This document shows positions 28,595-38,360 of a DNA stretch of 64,000 nt, in pieces. Below the pieces are notes generated by a model that worked only from the letters and a program-made list of their open reading frames with translations, was not told the DNA's origin and did no database searches. The translations under genes were made by a program, and so were the position numbers. The stretch covers positions 1 through 64,000 of the forward strand of contig CAMATH010000007.1 of assembly GCA_945860955.1 (NCBI GenBank). Reading direction: 5' to 3'. The DNA comes from Planctomicrobium piriforme (lineage in GTDB: Bacteria > Planctomycetota > Planctomycetia > Planctomycetales > Planctomycetaceae). Every line of letters starts with the position of its first letter. Position 1 is the first letter of the stretch.

Positions 28595-29473
28595 ATGTCT
28601 GAACAGAGGCTGAAACTGGGCATTCCCGCGGGAAGCCTGCAAGAAGCGACGGGCGAGTTGTTTCGTCGCGCGGGATACAACATCAAGTTTTCGTCTCGGT
28701 CGTACTACCCCGAGATCGACGACGCCGAGATCGACTGTCTGCTGATTCGCGCCCAGGAAATGGCGCGGTACGTGGAGCAGGGAGTGCTGGACGCGGGGAT
28801 CACGGGGCACGACTGGATTGTCGAAAACAACGCCAGCGTGCATGAAGTGTGCGAGCTGATGTTTTCGAAAGTGAGCCGGCGGCCCGTGCGGTGGGTGCTG
28901 TGCGTTCCCAACGATTCTCCCGTGCAGTCGGTGAAAGATCTGCAAGGGAAACGGATCGCGACCGAGGTGGTGGGGCTGACGAAAGCGTTTTTCGCGCAGC
29001 ACGGAGTGACGGCGCAGATTGAGTTTTCGTGGGGTGCGACCGAGGTCAAGCCGCCGAAACTCGCCGACGCGATCGTCGAAGTGACCGAGACCGGCAGCTC
29101 GCTGCGAGCCAACAATCTGCGGATTGTCGCCGAGGTGTTGCGAAGCACCACCCGCTTCATCGCGAACAAGTCGGCCTGGGCCGACGAGTGGAAGCGGGCG
29201 AAGATCGAAAACGTCGCGCTGATGCTCCAGTCGTGTCTGGCCGCCGAGGGCAAAGTCGGGCTGATGATGAATGTCCGCCGGTCGGATCTGGCGAAGGTGC
29301 TGGAACAGTTGCCGGCGCTCCAGAAGCCGACGGTTTCGTCGCTGTCGGATCCGGACTGGGTCGATGTGAACACGATTGTCGAAGAGTCGTTTGTGCGAGT
29401 GGTTGTTCCCCGGTTGAAGGGGGCGGGGGCCCGGGGCATCGTCGAATACCAGATCAACAAAATCATCGATTGA
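28595..29473 (+). CDS. hisG: ATP phosphoribosyltransferase, long form
   Basis: 292 residues. The long HisG form has two catalytic domains plus a C-terminal ACT-like regulatory domain (about 215-292, ending in [14 protein letters not shown]) for histidine feedback. L-G-I-P-A-G-S-L at the N-terminus and D-A-G-I-T-G-H-D-W match the family. It starts histidine synthesis by joining ATP and PRPP. The start is three bases after hisI. No HisZ is needed for this form. Confidence 0.94.
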   Translation: MSEQRLKLGIPAGSLQEATGELFRRAGYNIKFSSRSYYPEIDDAEIDCLLIRAQEMARYVEQGVLDAGITGHDWIVENNASVHEVCELMFSKVSRRPVRWVLCVPNDSPVQSVKDLQGKRIATEVVGLTKAFFAQHGVTAQIEFSWGATEVKPPKLADAIVEVTETGSSLRANNLRIVAEVLRSTTRFIANKSAWADEWKRAKIENVALMLQSCLAAEGKVGLMMNVRRSDLAKVLEQLPALQKPTVSSLSDPDWVDVNTIVEESFVRVVVPRLKGAGARGIVEYQINKIID

Positions 29474-29482
29474 GACTCTCCC

Positions 29483-30022
29483 GTGTTTGATTCACCCGAC
29501 TACGAGGACTTCAGGCAGTTCCGCGACGCCTGGCAGTCGGTGCGGATCGAGCGGGAATCGACCTACTCGCTGTTCACATTCGGCGAATCGGAACTCCCGT
29601 ACTTCCTGGTGACTACCCCGCCTAAGCTTGGTGATCCGGTGACCATTATCCGGGGAGATGTTCGGATCACCCGTCCACTGATCATCACTCCCGACAACGC
29701 CGGTCCGGAATTCAGCAATTTCTTTGACGATCCCGATGAAGAAGGGCTGGTTCAACGGTTTATCATGTCGCGGTCGGCGGCGTTTTCGCACATGCGGTTC
29801 ACAAATCGCCAGGGAGAACCCCGGATTGTGACCGACAGTGCCGAGGAGGCGGTCGATCGGCTGAAAAAGCAACTGGACGATGCCGAGGAGGATCGGGTGG
29901 CCATTTTGGTCGCCCCTACGCAGATGGCGGGGTTCGCCGTCTTTCGGTACACGGCACAACGGGTGATCGCCAGTGCGCCCGACAATATCCAGGAATTGCG
30001 TGAACGGGGGTTTCTGCCGTAG
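29483..30022 (+). CDS. Hypothetical protein in the his unit
   Basis: 179 residues from GTG 29483, nine bases after hisG, so probably co-transcribed. The protein is acidic and soluble, with no signal peptide or membrane segment. No family or catalytic motif is recognised. Mixed beta and helix content and a lone D-D-P-D-E-E-G acidic loop at about 74-80 are the only visible features. No link to histidine synthesis is evident. Confidence 0.7.
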   Translation: MFDSPDYEDFRQFRDAWQSVRIERESTYSLFTFGESELPYFLVTTPPKLGDPVTIIRGDVRITRPLIITPDNAGPEFSNFFDDPDEEGLVQRFIMSRSAAFSHMRFTNRQGEPRIVTDSAEEAVDRLKKQLDDAEEDRVAILVAPTQMAGFAVFRYTAQRVIASAPDNIQELRERGFLP

Positions 30023-30061
30023 CCGATACAGGGCAGACTTCCATCAACCGTCGGCACCACC

Positions 30062-30067
30062 TATAAT
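30062..30067 (+). promoter_or_regulatory. Minus-10 box TATAAT for the 32-residue protein gene
   Basis: A perfect TATAAT lies 115 bases upstream of the small ORF at 30183. The minus-35 region 17 bases upstream (TTCCAT) is weak. The implied leader of about 110 bases contains a 7-bp hairpin (AGTGGCC at 30113-30119 with GGCCACT at 30123-30129). Confidence 0.5.
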
Positions 30068-30182
30068 CTCCCGCTTCCCAAGTTTTTGAGACCAACCAGA
30101 CCAGCCCAAACCAGTGGCCAACGGCCACTTGAGCCGGCTGTCTGATTTCATCAGTCAGCTCATTCGTTGAGGAGACCCGTCC

Positions 30183-30281
30183 ATGGCCAAGCCCCACCGC
30201 CTGATTAAGAAAGCGAACCACGGTTCGCGTCCCGCGAACGCCAAAGCCCGCCGCGCGAAGCGGCGCAAGCTGCGCACATGA
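30183..30281 (+). CDS. 32-residue highly basic small protein
   Basis: A 33-codon frame from ATG 30183 to TGA 30281, with GAGGAG eight bases before the start. About 14 of 32 residues are Lys, Arg or His; the N-terminus is M-A-K-P-H-R-L-I-K-K and the C-terminus A-K-R-R-K-L-R-T. There are no acidic residues. Size and composition resemble tiny ribosomal or ribosome-associated proteins such as bL34, bTHX or bS22, but I cannot match it to any. It has its own TATAAT box and is followed about 120 bases later by a strong terminator, so it is probably expressed alone. Confidence 0.75.
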   Translation: MAKPHRLIKKANHGSRPANAKARRAKRRKLRT

Positions 30282-30398
30282 TTCGAGGGTTCGCCATCGC
30301 GTGAATTTCGATTTTCGATCTCGGACCACCAGCTCCTGGGATTTGAAATCCGGAAGTCTCAGTGCCTGAGGTTCCAGAATTCGCTCTGCAAAACGTTT

Positions 30399-30434
30399 CG
30401 GGGACGGCCAAGTGGCCGTCCCCGAGTCGTTTTT
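30399..30434 (+). terminator. Strong rho-independent terminator
   Basis: CGGGGACGGCC at 30399-30409 pairs perfectly with GGCCGTCCCCG at 30414-30424 around a four-base loop. AGTCG and a T run (TTTTT from 30430) follow. It ends the transcript of the 32-residue protein. Confidence 0.88.
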
Positions 30435-30435
30435 G

Positions 30436-30693
30436 TGGCAGATCGTTATTCGGCGCTGTCTACGAACGACTCAAGATTTGGAGTGTCTCCGATGAATCGG
30501 AGCTTTTCTTTCGTCCTCCATCGACAATCTGCGGGCACACCAACCCCCCTGCACAGGGAGCTACCGGTTTTGTTGCGACGTCGCTCCCGCTGTGGCCAAC
30601 GCTCAACCGAATCACTCGGTACCGGTCCACGGACATTTTCGTGCCGTGCTGAATTGGAGCGCATCTCATTCGGGGCGAGAAGGCGGTTGTCGC
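30436..30693. other. Spacer between convergent units
   Basis: No gene is supported here. A second small hairpin, CTCCGAT at 30487-30493 with ATCGGAG at 30496-30502, is followed by CTTTTCTTT and may be a backup terminator for the plus strand. The rest shows no repeat or RNA signature. Confidence 0.4.
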
Positions 30694-32946
30694 TCAGCGA
30701 TCGCCCCGCAGAATCGCCTGCCGCAGATCTTCCACCTGGTTGAGGTTGATCCCGTCGGGCTTCTTTTCCAACAGCCAGTTCGCGTCGGCGAGTGCGTCAT
30801 CGCGACGCCCGAGCATGAAACGGACAATCGCCCTACGGACGCGGGGATCGGCGGAATCGGGGTCGAGTGCGATGATGGCGTCGAGGTAGCGGACGTGCGA
30901 TTCATGATCGCGCTGCCGTTCCGCCAAGCCGCGGAGGTTGGTCAGCATACGGATGATCATCGCCCGTTTTGTCGTCGATTCCAGGTCCGAAGCCTGTAAC
31001 GGTCGACCGAGGTTCGCCTTCACCATCGCGTCGGCCTCCTCGCGCGACAGGTTGGCCGCCCGCTCATACACGTCGATCAGTTGACTCGGCCCCTCGGCTG
31101 GCTCGTGTCGCACGACGAAGTGCGATGGCAGACCGACCCCCACCACGTTCACTCCGATCTTGCGCGCCATTTCTATGTAGATCACCGAAAGCGTTATCGG
31201 CAATCCTTCCCGGTCATCCAGCACCTCGTTCACGTAACTGTTGGAACGATGGTCGTAATGATCACCTCGCGTTCCGTGAAATCCGCACTCCGAGAACAGA
31301 TATTTGTTGAGGGCGGCCAGTCGAACGGGATCGGTCGCGTCGGCGGGGAGCTCCTTTGCCGTCTCGCGTACCATGCGATCGAGTTCACTGAGGTAAGATT
31401 CCAAATCGACTTCCTCGTTGTCGAGTTGCGCCACCAGTAGCGCCGCCCGAAATAGCTCAATCTCCGCCTCGGGACGTGAAAACAAGCCGGCCAACTGTTC
31501 GATTACCGCTTGTTCGTGTACCGATTGCGCCGCCTGCCGAAGCTGCGCCGCCTGCCGATCCAATTCGCGGGCCCGCTCCCGCAGCGCGGTCTGGCTTCCC
31601 TTTGCCTGTTCTCCCAGTCGACTTGCCAGTTCGCGTCCGCCCGAAGGACGCGCCCCGATCTCCGCGGTCAATTCGTTCAGACGAGCCAGCAGTTCCGGAG
31701 CGACGGAGTCGCTCGGCAGTTCTTTCCCCACACGAAACCCTTTGAATTCGGCGATCGTATTGCGGAACTTCGCGAGTCCGACCCTGCCCGCCGTCAGTCG
31801 TTCGTCGGCCGACTCGATCACGAGTTTGCCATTCACGAAGCACTCGATCTTTTTGGGCTGGAATCGCACCTTGAGGTGGTTCCACTCCCCCGGGCGATAA
31901 TGTTCCGAACGCACGTCTGCCAGCACGGGCCAGGAATTGACATCCGGACCCATGAAACAGGTCAACCGGAGCTTCCCGCCGGAGGGATAAAAGCCGTAGT
32001 GCTTGTCGCCGCCGTCACTACAGAAAGCGAGGCCGGCCGCCCCTTCTTCGTTATCGAGCTTCACGCTGACCGCGATTTCAAACGGCGCGTCGGGGACGGG
32101 GGCTGTCGACAGACAGACGGTCCGTCCGCCAAATCCGTTGCCGGTCCCTTCCGCGAGGATACGTCCCGCCCGCTGTTTCCAGCGGCCCCCCATCAGCGCG
32201 GTCCACTCCTGGGGATCGAGCGCGCCGATCGTCAGCCAACGGGCCATCAGCGTCGGATTGGGTTTCTCCTGCAAGTTCTTGAGTTCGTTGACGGGCATCG
32301 CGAATCCCAGGTTGTCAGTCACCAGGGATTTCATCGTCACCACTCCCAGCACACGGCCCTGCCGATCGAGAACCGGCCCGCCACTGTTGCCCGGTTCGAT
32401 CGGAATCGCGAGCTGCAGCATCGTTTTGCGATCGATCTCCTGCACGCCGGAGATCACCCCCGCGACGACGCTGTATTTGAGGCCGCGGGGGTTGCCCAGC
32501 ACGATCACCGATTGCCCCTGGCGGATCGCGTCAGAATCACCCAACGGGAGCGCGGGGAGGTCGGTGGCGTCGACGCGAATCAGCGCCAGATCGACGTGGC
32601 GGTCGAACGCCTCAACGCTCTTCACCTCGAAATTGCGACCGTCGCTCGTCTGCACGTTCAGCGGGCGGCCCTCACCGATGACGTGCAGATTGGTCGCGAT
32701 CAGCCCGTCCGCCGAGATGACGAAGCCTGTCCCCAGTCCCGAATTCCGCCCGTCGCGCCCGGTGAACGAGATCACCACGATCGACTTCTTCGCCGACTCG
32801 GTCAACTGCTCGACCGACTGTTCCGGTTCCAGCGGCGCGGGAGGCCGGGGAGGTGGCGGAGGTTCATCGCCCCAGGCCACCGCGTGACCGACGAACGACA
32901 GGCAACCGAACAGACAGATTTTGAGAAACGTCAGACGGTCGAACAT
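30694..32946 (-). CDS. Exported HtrA-type protease fused to jelly-roll, SirB1-like and TPR domains
   Basis: 750 residues from ATG 32946; the frame runs to 33078 but lacks a signal there. Residues 4-26 form a signal peptide and 27-42 a proline-rich linker. Residues 45-225 are a trypsin-like HtrA domain with triad His88 (T-N-L-H-V), Asp119 (H-V-D-L-A) and Ser188 (P-G-N-S-G-G-P). Residues about 240-410 resemble the DUF1080/LamG jelly-roll fold. Residues about 420-515 are charged coiled coil. Residues about 530-690 match the SirB1 transglutaminase-like domain (R-E-G-L-P-I-T-L-S-V-I-Y), and the end holds TPR-like helices. No PDZ domain is seen. Periplasmic protein quality control or cell-surface processing is plausible. 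Confidence 0.82.
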   Translation of the reverse strand: MFDRLTFLKICLFGCLSFVGHAVAWGDEPPPPPRPPAPLEPEQSVEQLTESAKKSIVVISFTGRDGRNSGLGTGFVISADGLIATNLHVIGEGRPLNVQTSDGRNFEVKSVEAFDRHVDLALIRVDATDLPALPLGDSDAIRQGQSVIVLGNPRGLKYSVVAGVISGVQEIDRKTMLQLAIPIEPGNSGGPVLDRQGRVLGVVTMKSLVTDNLGFAMPVNELKNLQEKPNPTLMARWLTIGALDPQEWTALMGGRWKQRAGRILAEGTGNGFGGRTVCLSTAPVPDAPFEIAVSVKLDNEEGAAGLAFCSDGGDKHYGFYPSGGKLRLTCFMGPDVNSWPVLADVRSEHYRPGEWNHLKVRFQPKKIECFVNGKLVIESADERLTAGRVGLAKFRNTIAEFKGFRVGKELPSDSVAPELLARLNELTAEIGARPSGGRELASRLGEQAKGSQTALRERARELDRQAAQLRQAAQSVHEQAVIEQLAGLFSRPEAEIELFRAALLVAQLDNEEVDLESYLSELDRMVRETAKELPADATDPVRLAALNKYLFSECGFHGTRGDHYDHRSNSYVNEVLDDREGLPITLSVIYIEMARKIGVNVVGVGLPSHFVVRHEPAEGPSQLIDVYERAANLSREEADAMVKANLGRPLQASDLESTTKRAMIIRMLTNLRGLAERQRDHESHVRYLDAIIALDPDSADPRVRRAIVRFMLGRRDDALADANWLLEKKPDGINLNQVEDLRQAILRGDR

Positions 32947-33127
32947 GCGACGGCTCCGTGGCAGACCGGGGCGAGATGGAAAGTTGTGAAACCGCGGCGG
33001 CACAAGTCTGGGTAGCACCCTTCGCGGACTCCGGGGGACCAAGACGTGGCATCCGATTGTCCGAAAGGGGCCACCCATGATCGCCCCTCGTCATCGACTT
33101 GAGAGCGGGCGGCGACTCCCGGGGGTG

Positions 33128-33937
33128 TTACAGTTCTTTGATGCGCACATTGCGGAACCGGACCTTCGCCCCCTTGGGCCAGGCACCGACACCGCCATGC
33201 ACCTGAAACGCGATGTGTCCCTTGTCTCCCATCACGTTTTCAAACTTCTTGTCACTGGTATACTCGGTGATCAGCGCGCCGTTGATCCAGGTGGTGATCG
33301 AGGGGGGGTTCCCCTTCACCCGGCAGCGGACGGTGTTCCAGTCGTTGAGCTTCCAGATCCGGCTCCAGTCGACAAGCGGAAACCGCGATTCGCCGATCTT
33401 CTCTTCCGGCTTGGCCGACTTCCGCGGTCGCGCGACGATCTCTTTCAGGGTCTTGTGGTCGGGATCCGCATAGACACCGAACAGGTCAAACGTCCGGTTC
33501 GACGCGCCGTCGAGTCCTTCCCGATAGATCTCTCCCACGTTTCCATCTTCGTGGTAGTCGATCATCATCTGGTAGCAATTCCCTTTGGGGGTGCTGCGCA
33601 TGAAGAAGCCGGAATCGGGACCCCAGTCGGGCTTGGTCTCGAACACAACTTCAAAATCGCCAAACACCTCGTCGCTCAGGATGATGCCACCGTTGCCGCT
33701 TCCGGGGGGATCCTGCTCCCCTTCAATCGCGCCGTCCACCACAACCCACTGGCCACCGGTTCCATGGCCGATCTTCTCCGGGTTTTTGTGCCACCCCTTC
33801 AGGTCTTTGCCATTGAACAGTGGGCGAAAGCCCGCTTCCTTCGCGTCGTCGGCGGTGAGCCGACTGAGTGAGACTCCGGTCGCCAGGACTGCCAGCAGCA
33901 ATCCTGAGGTGAGAACCGAAAAACGGGAAGCGGTCAT
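33128..33937 (-). CDS. Exported DUF1080 (3-keto-disaccharide hydrolase family) protein
   Basis: 269 residues from ATG 33937 with a signal peptide ending near R-L-T-A-D-D. F-R-P-L-F-N-G-K-D-L-K-G-W is the characteristic start of the DUF1080 domain, followed by G-I-I-L-S-D-E and F-E-T-K-P-D-W. The fold is a concanavalin-like jelly roll. Some members hydrolyse 3-keto glycosides; others may only bind sugars. A related fold sits inside the protease encoded just downstream, 181 bases away. Confidence 0.85.
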   Translation of the reverse strand: MTASRFSVLTSGLLLAVLATGVSLSRLTADDAKEAGFRPLFNGKDLKGWHKNPEKIGHGTGGQWVVVDGAIEGEQDPPGSGNGGIILSDEVFGDFEVVFETKPDWGPDSGFFMRSTPKGNCYQMMIDYHEDGNVGEIYREGLDGASNRTFDLFGVYADPDHKTLKEIVARPRKSAKPEEKIGESRFPLVDWSRIWKLNDWNTVRCRVKGNPPSITTWINGALITEYTSDKKFENVMGDKGHIAFQVHGGVGAWPKGAKVRFRNVRIKEL

Positions 33938-34135
33938 CTGTGGCCATCCTTTCAAGGAGCGTCGTCGTGTCGGACCAGATCGCAAGCGATTATGGAATTC
34001 CCCCACCGTACCGGCAAGTCGACCTCCGTCGGGCGGTTTTTGAATTCAAAAGCTCAGCCGACAGAAACGACCTCCACTCGCCCTGTTACGGAACCATCAA
34101 AAAAAGGTTTGTGTGCATTGTCCCCTCGAAGATCG

Positions 34136-35338
34136 CTACGTCGTCCCGACGAATTCCACTGTGACCGTATCCGCCAGAAACCGCCCCGCGCGTGTCAGTC
34201 GGTAACCACCCTCCGTCGCCTCAATCAACCCTCGCTGGCAGAGTCGGTCCCACGCCGATCGGCCCAATTCGTCCAGATTGAAACCGTGGTCGCGGGCGAA
34301 TTCGTCGCGAGACACCCCTCGAGTGCGGCGCAGGCCGACGATCAGCGCTTCGCGGGCCCGGTCTTCCGCAGTCAGCTCCTCGCGATATCCGACGGGGGAT
34401 TCGCCCGCCTCCACCTTCGCCAGCCAACTCGTGGTGCTGCGATGCCCGATCTCCCGGACTCCCGCGATGTATCGCGCCGCCCCCGGTCCGAACGCGAAAC
34501 AGGGGCGGCCCGCCCAGTAGGTTTCGTTATGCCGGCAGTCGCGTCCTGGTCGCGCGAAGTTAGAGAGTTCGTAATGCCCGTAGCCGGCCGCCGGAAGCCG
34601 GTCCATCGCCAGCGCATACATCTCGTATTCCAGATCTTCCGGGGCGGGAGACAACTCCCCTTTGGATCGGCGTGTCCAAAACGTCGTCCCTTTTTCGAAG
34701 GTCAGGCCGTACGTGGAGACGTGAGCCGGTCGCAACGCGATCGCCCGTTCCAGCGTCGCGCGCCAGCTCTCCAGAGTCTGTCCTGGCACACCAAAAATCA
34801 GGTCGAGGGCCACATTCGGGATCAAACGCGACAGGTGTTCGACCACGCGTTCGACTTCGTCCGCCTGGTGATCACGCTCCAGTCGCTTGAGGACCGTGTC
34901 ATCGAACGACTGCACCCCCAGGCTGATCCGATTCACGCCGAGCCGGGCGAGAACGTTCACGCGGTCGCTCTCCAATAGATCCCGCGGATTCGCCTCCACC
35001 GAGAACTCGGCATCGCGCGCGAGGTCAAACCACGTTCGCAACAATTCCAGAAAACGCTCGAGTTGAGCGGGGGCCAGATGTGTGGGTGTCCCCCCACCCA
35101 GAAACAGCGTGTCGACCGAACGGGGTGTTTGCAGTGTCGCCAGTTCCCGTTCCATCGCCGACAGATAGCGCTCGATCAGATCGTCCCGCCCCGCGACCAG
35201 CGTGAAATCGCAGTATCCGCACCGATGCCGGCAAAACGGGACGTGAATGTAAGCCGACCGCGGCACTCGAAACGGGGCAAGGGTCTCGACAAACGCGGTA
35301 TCGCCGGTCGCTGGGAAAACGCCGGTTCGCTCAGTCAT
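34136..35338 (-). CDS. hemW: HemW-like radical SAM protein
   Basis: A 400-residue protein. C-R-H-R-C-G-Y-C-D-F is the CxxxCxxC cluster motif in the HemW form. L-G-G-G-T-P-T and E-A-N-P match HemN/HemW family sites, and a winged-helix HemN C-terminal domain occupies about 300-400. HemW is a heme chaperone, often misannotated as coproporphyrinogen oxidase. The first eight bases overlap the end of the spermidine-synthase-like gene, so the two are translationally linked. Confidence 0.87.
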   Translation of the reverse strand: MTERTGVFPATGDTAFVETLAPFRVPRSAYIHVPFCRHRCGYCDFTLVAGRDDLIERYLSAMERELATLQTPRSVDTLFLGGGTPTHLAPAQLERFLELLRTWFDLARDAEFSVEANPRDLLESDRVNVLARLGVNRISLGVQSFDDTVLKRLERDHQADEVERVVEHLSRLIPNVALDLIFGVPGQTLESWRATLERAIALRPAHVSTYGLTFEKGTTFWTRRSKGELSPAPEDLEYEMYALAMDRLPAAGYGHYELSNFARPGRDCRHNETYWAGRPCFAFGPGAARYIAGVREIGHRSTTSWLAKVEAGESPVGYREELTAEDRAREALIVGLRRTRGVSRDEFARDHGFNLDELGRSAWDRLCQRGLIEATEGGYRLTRAGRFLADTVTVEFVGTT

Positions 35339-38144
35339 CCTCGGCGTTTCGGCTGGCGAAGACGGGAGCCAGCAGATTGTCGACGGGGGCGAAATCGTCC
35401 GTCAGTTCAATCCCTCGCGAAAGTTGCAGCAGCGCGGGCATTTCTCCCGAATCGACCAGAGTCTCGCCGTCGGCCGATTTCTCGGTCGACGCGAACGGCT
35501 TGTTGTGCCAGTACGAACCGCTCTCAAACAACCCGTCAAACGAGAGGCGTTTGAGCGAACAGGCGACGACAAAAGTGTCTCGCAATTCGCCCGGCTCATT
35601 CTCGTTGTCATTGCTGGTGAAGACATAGACATAAGGAAACACGCTGCGCGCGGTTCGCACATACCGCCCCAAAAACCGCCCCAGCGGTTCGTTGTTGGTG
35701 AGCGTGTGCAACGACCGGACCGCGTGCGCGAACGGGTTGTTCCCTGGGACCGACTGGATCAGTTTGTCGCGCGTCGCGTCGTCCATTACGCCCCGATACC
35801 CCAGGGTGTATTCGTGGTCGTCCCGGCGGCGGATCTGCAACTGAGGGTTGAGACTCGAGGAATACCACAGTTCGGGGTCGAGGATTTCGGGAAAGATTCC
35901 CTCGGGCAGCGGATCGAGCAGTCCGATCCCCGCGGTGCCGGCGAGCCGCGCCTTGGTTCCCGGAAATTTCGCCCGGGGATACACGTCGATGATGTTGACG
36001 AGGTACACCCCTTCATCCGGGGTCAGCAGACCCCGCACGTTTTCGCTGAATTCCCGCGTCGTCAGGTGCCACGGGACCGACAGATCGTTGAACGCGTCGC
36101 CATAGACGAAATCGTAAGTGACCGGACTCTGGTTATTTGCCGACAGCGAGCGATTGTCACGCAAACGGTCGTCGACGTACTTCCGCGCGTCGCCGATGTG
36201 CGTTCGCACCCACGTCCCCCCCTCGGCGGGTGAGCCATACTTAGAGGACAGTCCCATCTCACGCTGCACGGCCGTCAGGACGGCGGGGTCGATCTCGGCG
36301 ACGTCGATCCGGGGAAAATACGGGAACTCGGCCTCGACCCACCGCGGGAAAATGAAGCCCCCCCCGCCAATGAAGAGTGTGCTGGCCTGGCGCGATCTCA
36401 GGTACAAATCGCGGACTGCCTCGACGTAGCCTTTGGACTCACCAATCGCGAGCGCCCGGAACGCGTCTTCCAACGAAAACGGCGCGACGAACACGAGTGC
36501 CCGCAACGCCCGATCGTACGACACCGCCCCCTCCATCTGGTCGACGACCAGCAAAGTTTCCGGTTTCAAATCCACGGGAACAGTGAGTGTCCCCCGAGTG
36601 AAGCGCGTCGCGGCTTTCCAGTTGTCGCTGGTCGTTCGCCAGGTTTTGGTGATTGCACGGGTCAGCGGGGCATCGGGCAGAATCGAGAGCATTTGAATCG
36701 CCTGCTCGACCGACAACGCCCCCAGGGCGGAGAGGCGTTTGGACTCGGCATCGAACTTGACCCGCGCCGGCAGGGAATTCGCGGGGTCGGAAAGTTCGGG
36801 GAGCGGTTCCACGGGGGACGAGCGGGTTCGGTTCCAGGTCTCGGCGGCCCGTTCGGTGATCGCCGCGTAGACCTCTTCGTAATCGTAATGCAGTCGATTC
36901 GGGGCGGCAGGGTTGTAATAGCTGTGAATCAGGTAATCGAGTCGCAGGACTTTGACCGGCTCTCCATCCTCATGAGCCGGGTAGATATTGATGGCGTAGT
37001 AATCGCTTTCGTCGTTGTATTCATTGAGCTGATCTTTGCGCAGTCCCAATTGCAACCCGACATCGTGCAGCTTGCCCCCCAGTCCAGACGCCCAGTCGGC
37101 CCACGAATCCTCGTACTTGCGTTGCCGATGCCTGGAGGCTTGTTTCTTCTCCGCCAGTTCCAGCCGACCGGCGTCCTCCGATTTTCGCGACTCCAAAACC
37201 TCGGCGTCGTCGGCTTCGAATTTTGCGGGGGCGGTGTGAAAGCCTGCCGCCGCCTCGGCGAGAAAGCGGGCGGTCGCCTCGCTTTGCGACGCCGTCACCG
37301 AGGCGAGAACCCCCACCAATAGCACGAACTGCATCGCGCCGAACAGCAAGAACATCCGCAACGCCCGTTGTCCGCCGGCGACAATCGCCCCCAGTCCCAG
37401 GAGAACGCACGCCGTGATCCAGATGATGTTGTGCGTTCCCAGTTTGTCGATCAGCCAGAATCCCGCCAGGAATGTTCCGACGATCGAACCCATCGCTCCC
37501 CAGGCGTAGATGTTCCCCACAGTGACGCCGGTTCGTTGCGAGCGTTTGAGCGCGATGCTGGCGGTGACGGGGGAGATCGTCCCCAGCGCGACCGCCGGCG
37601 CCAGAAACGCCAGCGCCACATGCGCCATCACCCAGAATTGCCAGGGAACTTCCTCGGGCTTCTGGCTCGCGTTGGCCGCCCCAATCCGATTCAGGATCAG
37701 CACACTCGCAGTGGACAACCCCGCGACCAGAAACAGCCACCCCAGCGCCTTTTGCGGCGTGAACTTCTCCGAGATCCAGCCGCCGAGGTAGTTGCCGATC
37801 GAAATCCCAGCCAGCACGATGCCGATGACCGATGTCCAGGTATAGAGCGAACTCCCCAGATAGGGCGCGATCAGTCGCGACGCGCACAATTCCACCACCA
37901 TGATGCAGATGCTGGAACAGAAAACGACCAGATTGCAGCCGATCAGGGCCCAGAAGTCCGACCGCTTCGATCGCTGACGGTCGGATTGGGACCGGACTTC
38001 GGACGTGGGGGAAGGGACATCGGCGGCCATGGCTCGCAACTCCGCGTCGGTGAATTTGTCGGACGCCTGGGACCGGTTCGCCTGGGAGATGGCGTATTGA
38101 TCATCAGGAGGGGTTGGAGGATTGGCCGGCTGAGAGTCGGGCAC
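35331..38144 (-). CDS. Membrane transporter-like/spermidine-synthase-like fusion protein
   Basis: About 937 residues if GTG 38144 is the start; ATG 38222 in the same frame is possible, and neither has a clear ribosome site. After a polar N-terminus, eight or so hydrophobic helices span about 65-310. The region from about 310-590 is a soluble insert without recognised domain. The C-terminal part is a SAM-dependent spermidine-synthase-like fold with F-I-G-G-G-G-F-I-F-P, A-E-I-D-P, I-G-D-A-R and Y-G-D-A-F-N-D. Such fused proteins are widespread, but their amine or other acceptor is unknown. The gene overlaps hemW by eight bases. Confidence 0.8.
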   Translation of the reverse strand: MPDSQPANPPTPPDDQYAISQANRSQASDKFTDAELRAMAADVPSPTSEVRSQSDRQRSKRSDFWALIGCNLVVFCSSICIMVVELCASRLIAPYLGSSLYTWTSVIGIVLAGISIGNYLGGWISEKFTPQKALGWLFLVAGLSTASVLILNRIGAANASQKPEEVPWQFWVMAHVALAFLAPAVALGTISPVTASIALKRSQRTGVTVGNIYAWGAMGSIVGTFLAGFWLIDKLGTHNIIWITACVLLGLGAIVAGGQRALRMFLLFGAMQFVLLVGVLASVTASQSEATARFLAEAAAGFHTAPAKFEADDAEVLESRKSEDAGRLELAEKKQASRHRQRKYEDSWADWASGLGGKLHDVGLQLGLRKDQLNEYNDESDYYAINIYPAHEDGEPVKVLRLDYLIHSYYNPAAPNRLHYDYEEVYAAITERAAETWNRTRSSPVEPLPELSDPANSLPARVKFDAESKRLSALGALSVEQAIQMLSILPDAPLTRAITKTWRTTSDNWKAATRFTRGTLTVPVDLKPETLLVVDQMEGAVSYDRALRALVFVAPFSLEDAFRALAIGESKGYVEAVRDLYLRSRQASTLFIGGGGFIFPRWVEAEFPYFPRIDVAEIDPAVLTAVQREMGLSSKYGSPAEGGTWVRTHIGDARKYVDDRLRDNRSLSANNQSPVTYDFVYGDAFNDLSVPWHLTTREFSENVRGLLTPDEGVYLVNIIDVYPRAKFPGTKARLAGTAGIGLLDPLPEGIFPEILDPELWYSSSLNPQLQIRRRDDHEYTLGYRGVMDDATRDKLIQSVPGNNPFAHAVRSLHTLTNNEPLGRFLGRYVRTARSVFPYVYVFTSNDNENEPGELRDTFVVACSLKRLSFDGLFESGSYWHNKPFASTEKSADGETLVDSGEMPALLQLSRGIELTDDFAPVDNLLAPVFASRNAEDD

Positions 38145-38360
38145 GATGGAACACCGCTGGATGGGACCAGTTCGGACGCGGGAATTCGGGCCACTATAAC
38201 CGTGTGCGTGGTCGGGTGCCATTTCAGCGGTCCCGATGGCGAGGGATTGGGCGAAGGTGGCATCTCGTCTCTTCCCGGCAGAACCTCGAGTCGTCCCCCA
38301 TCGACCGAAATCCGTTTACGGAACCGGGCATGCCGTTCAACAACAACAAGCGAATTGTCT

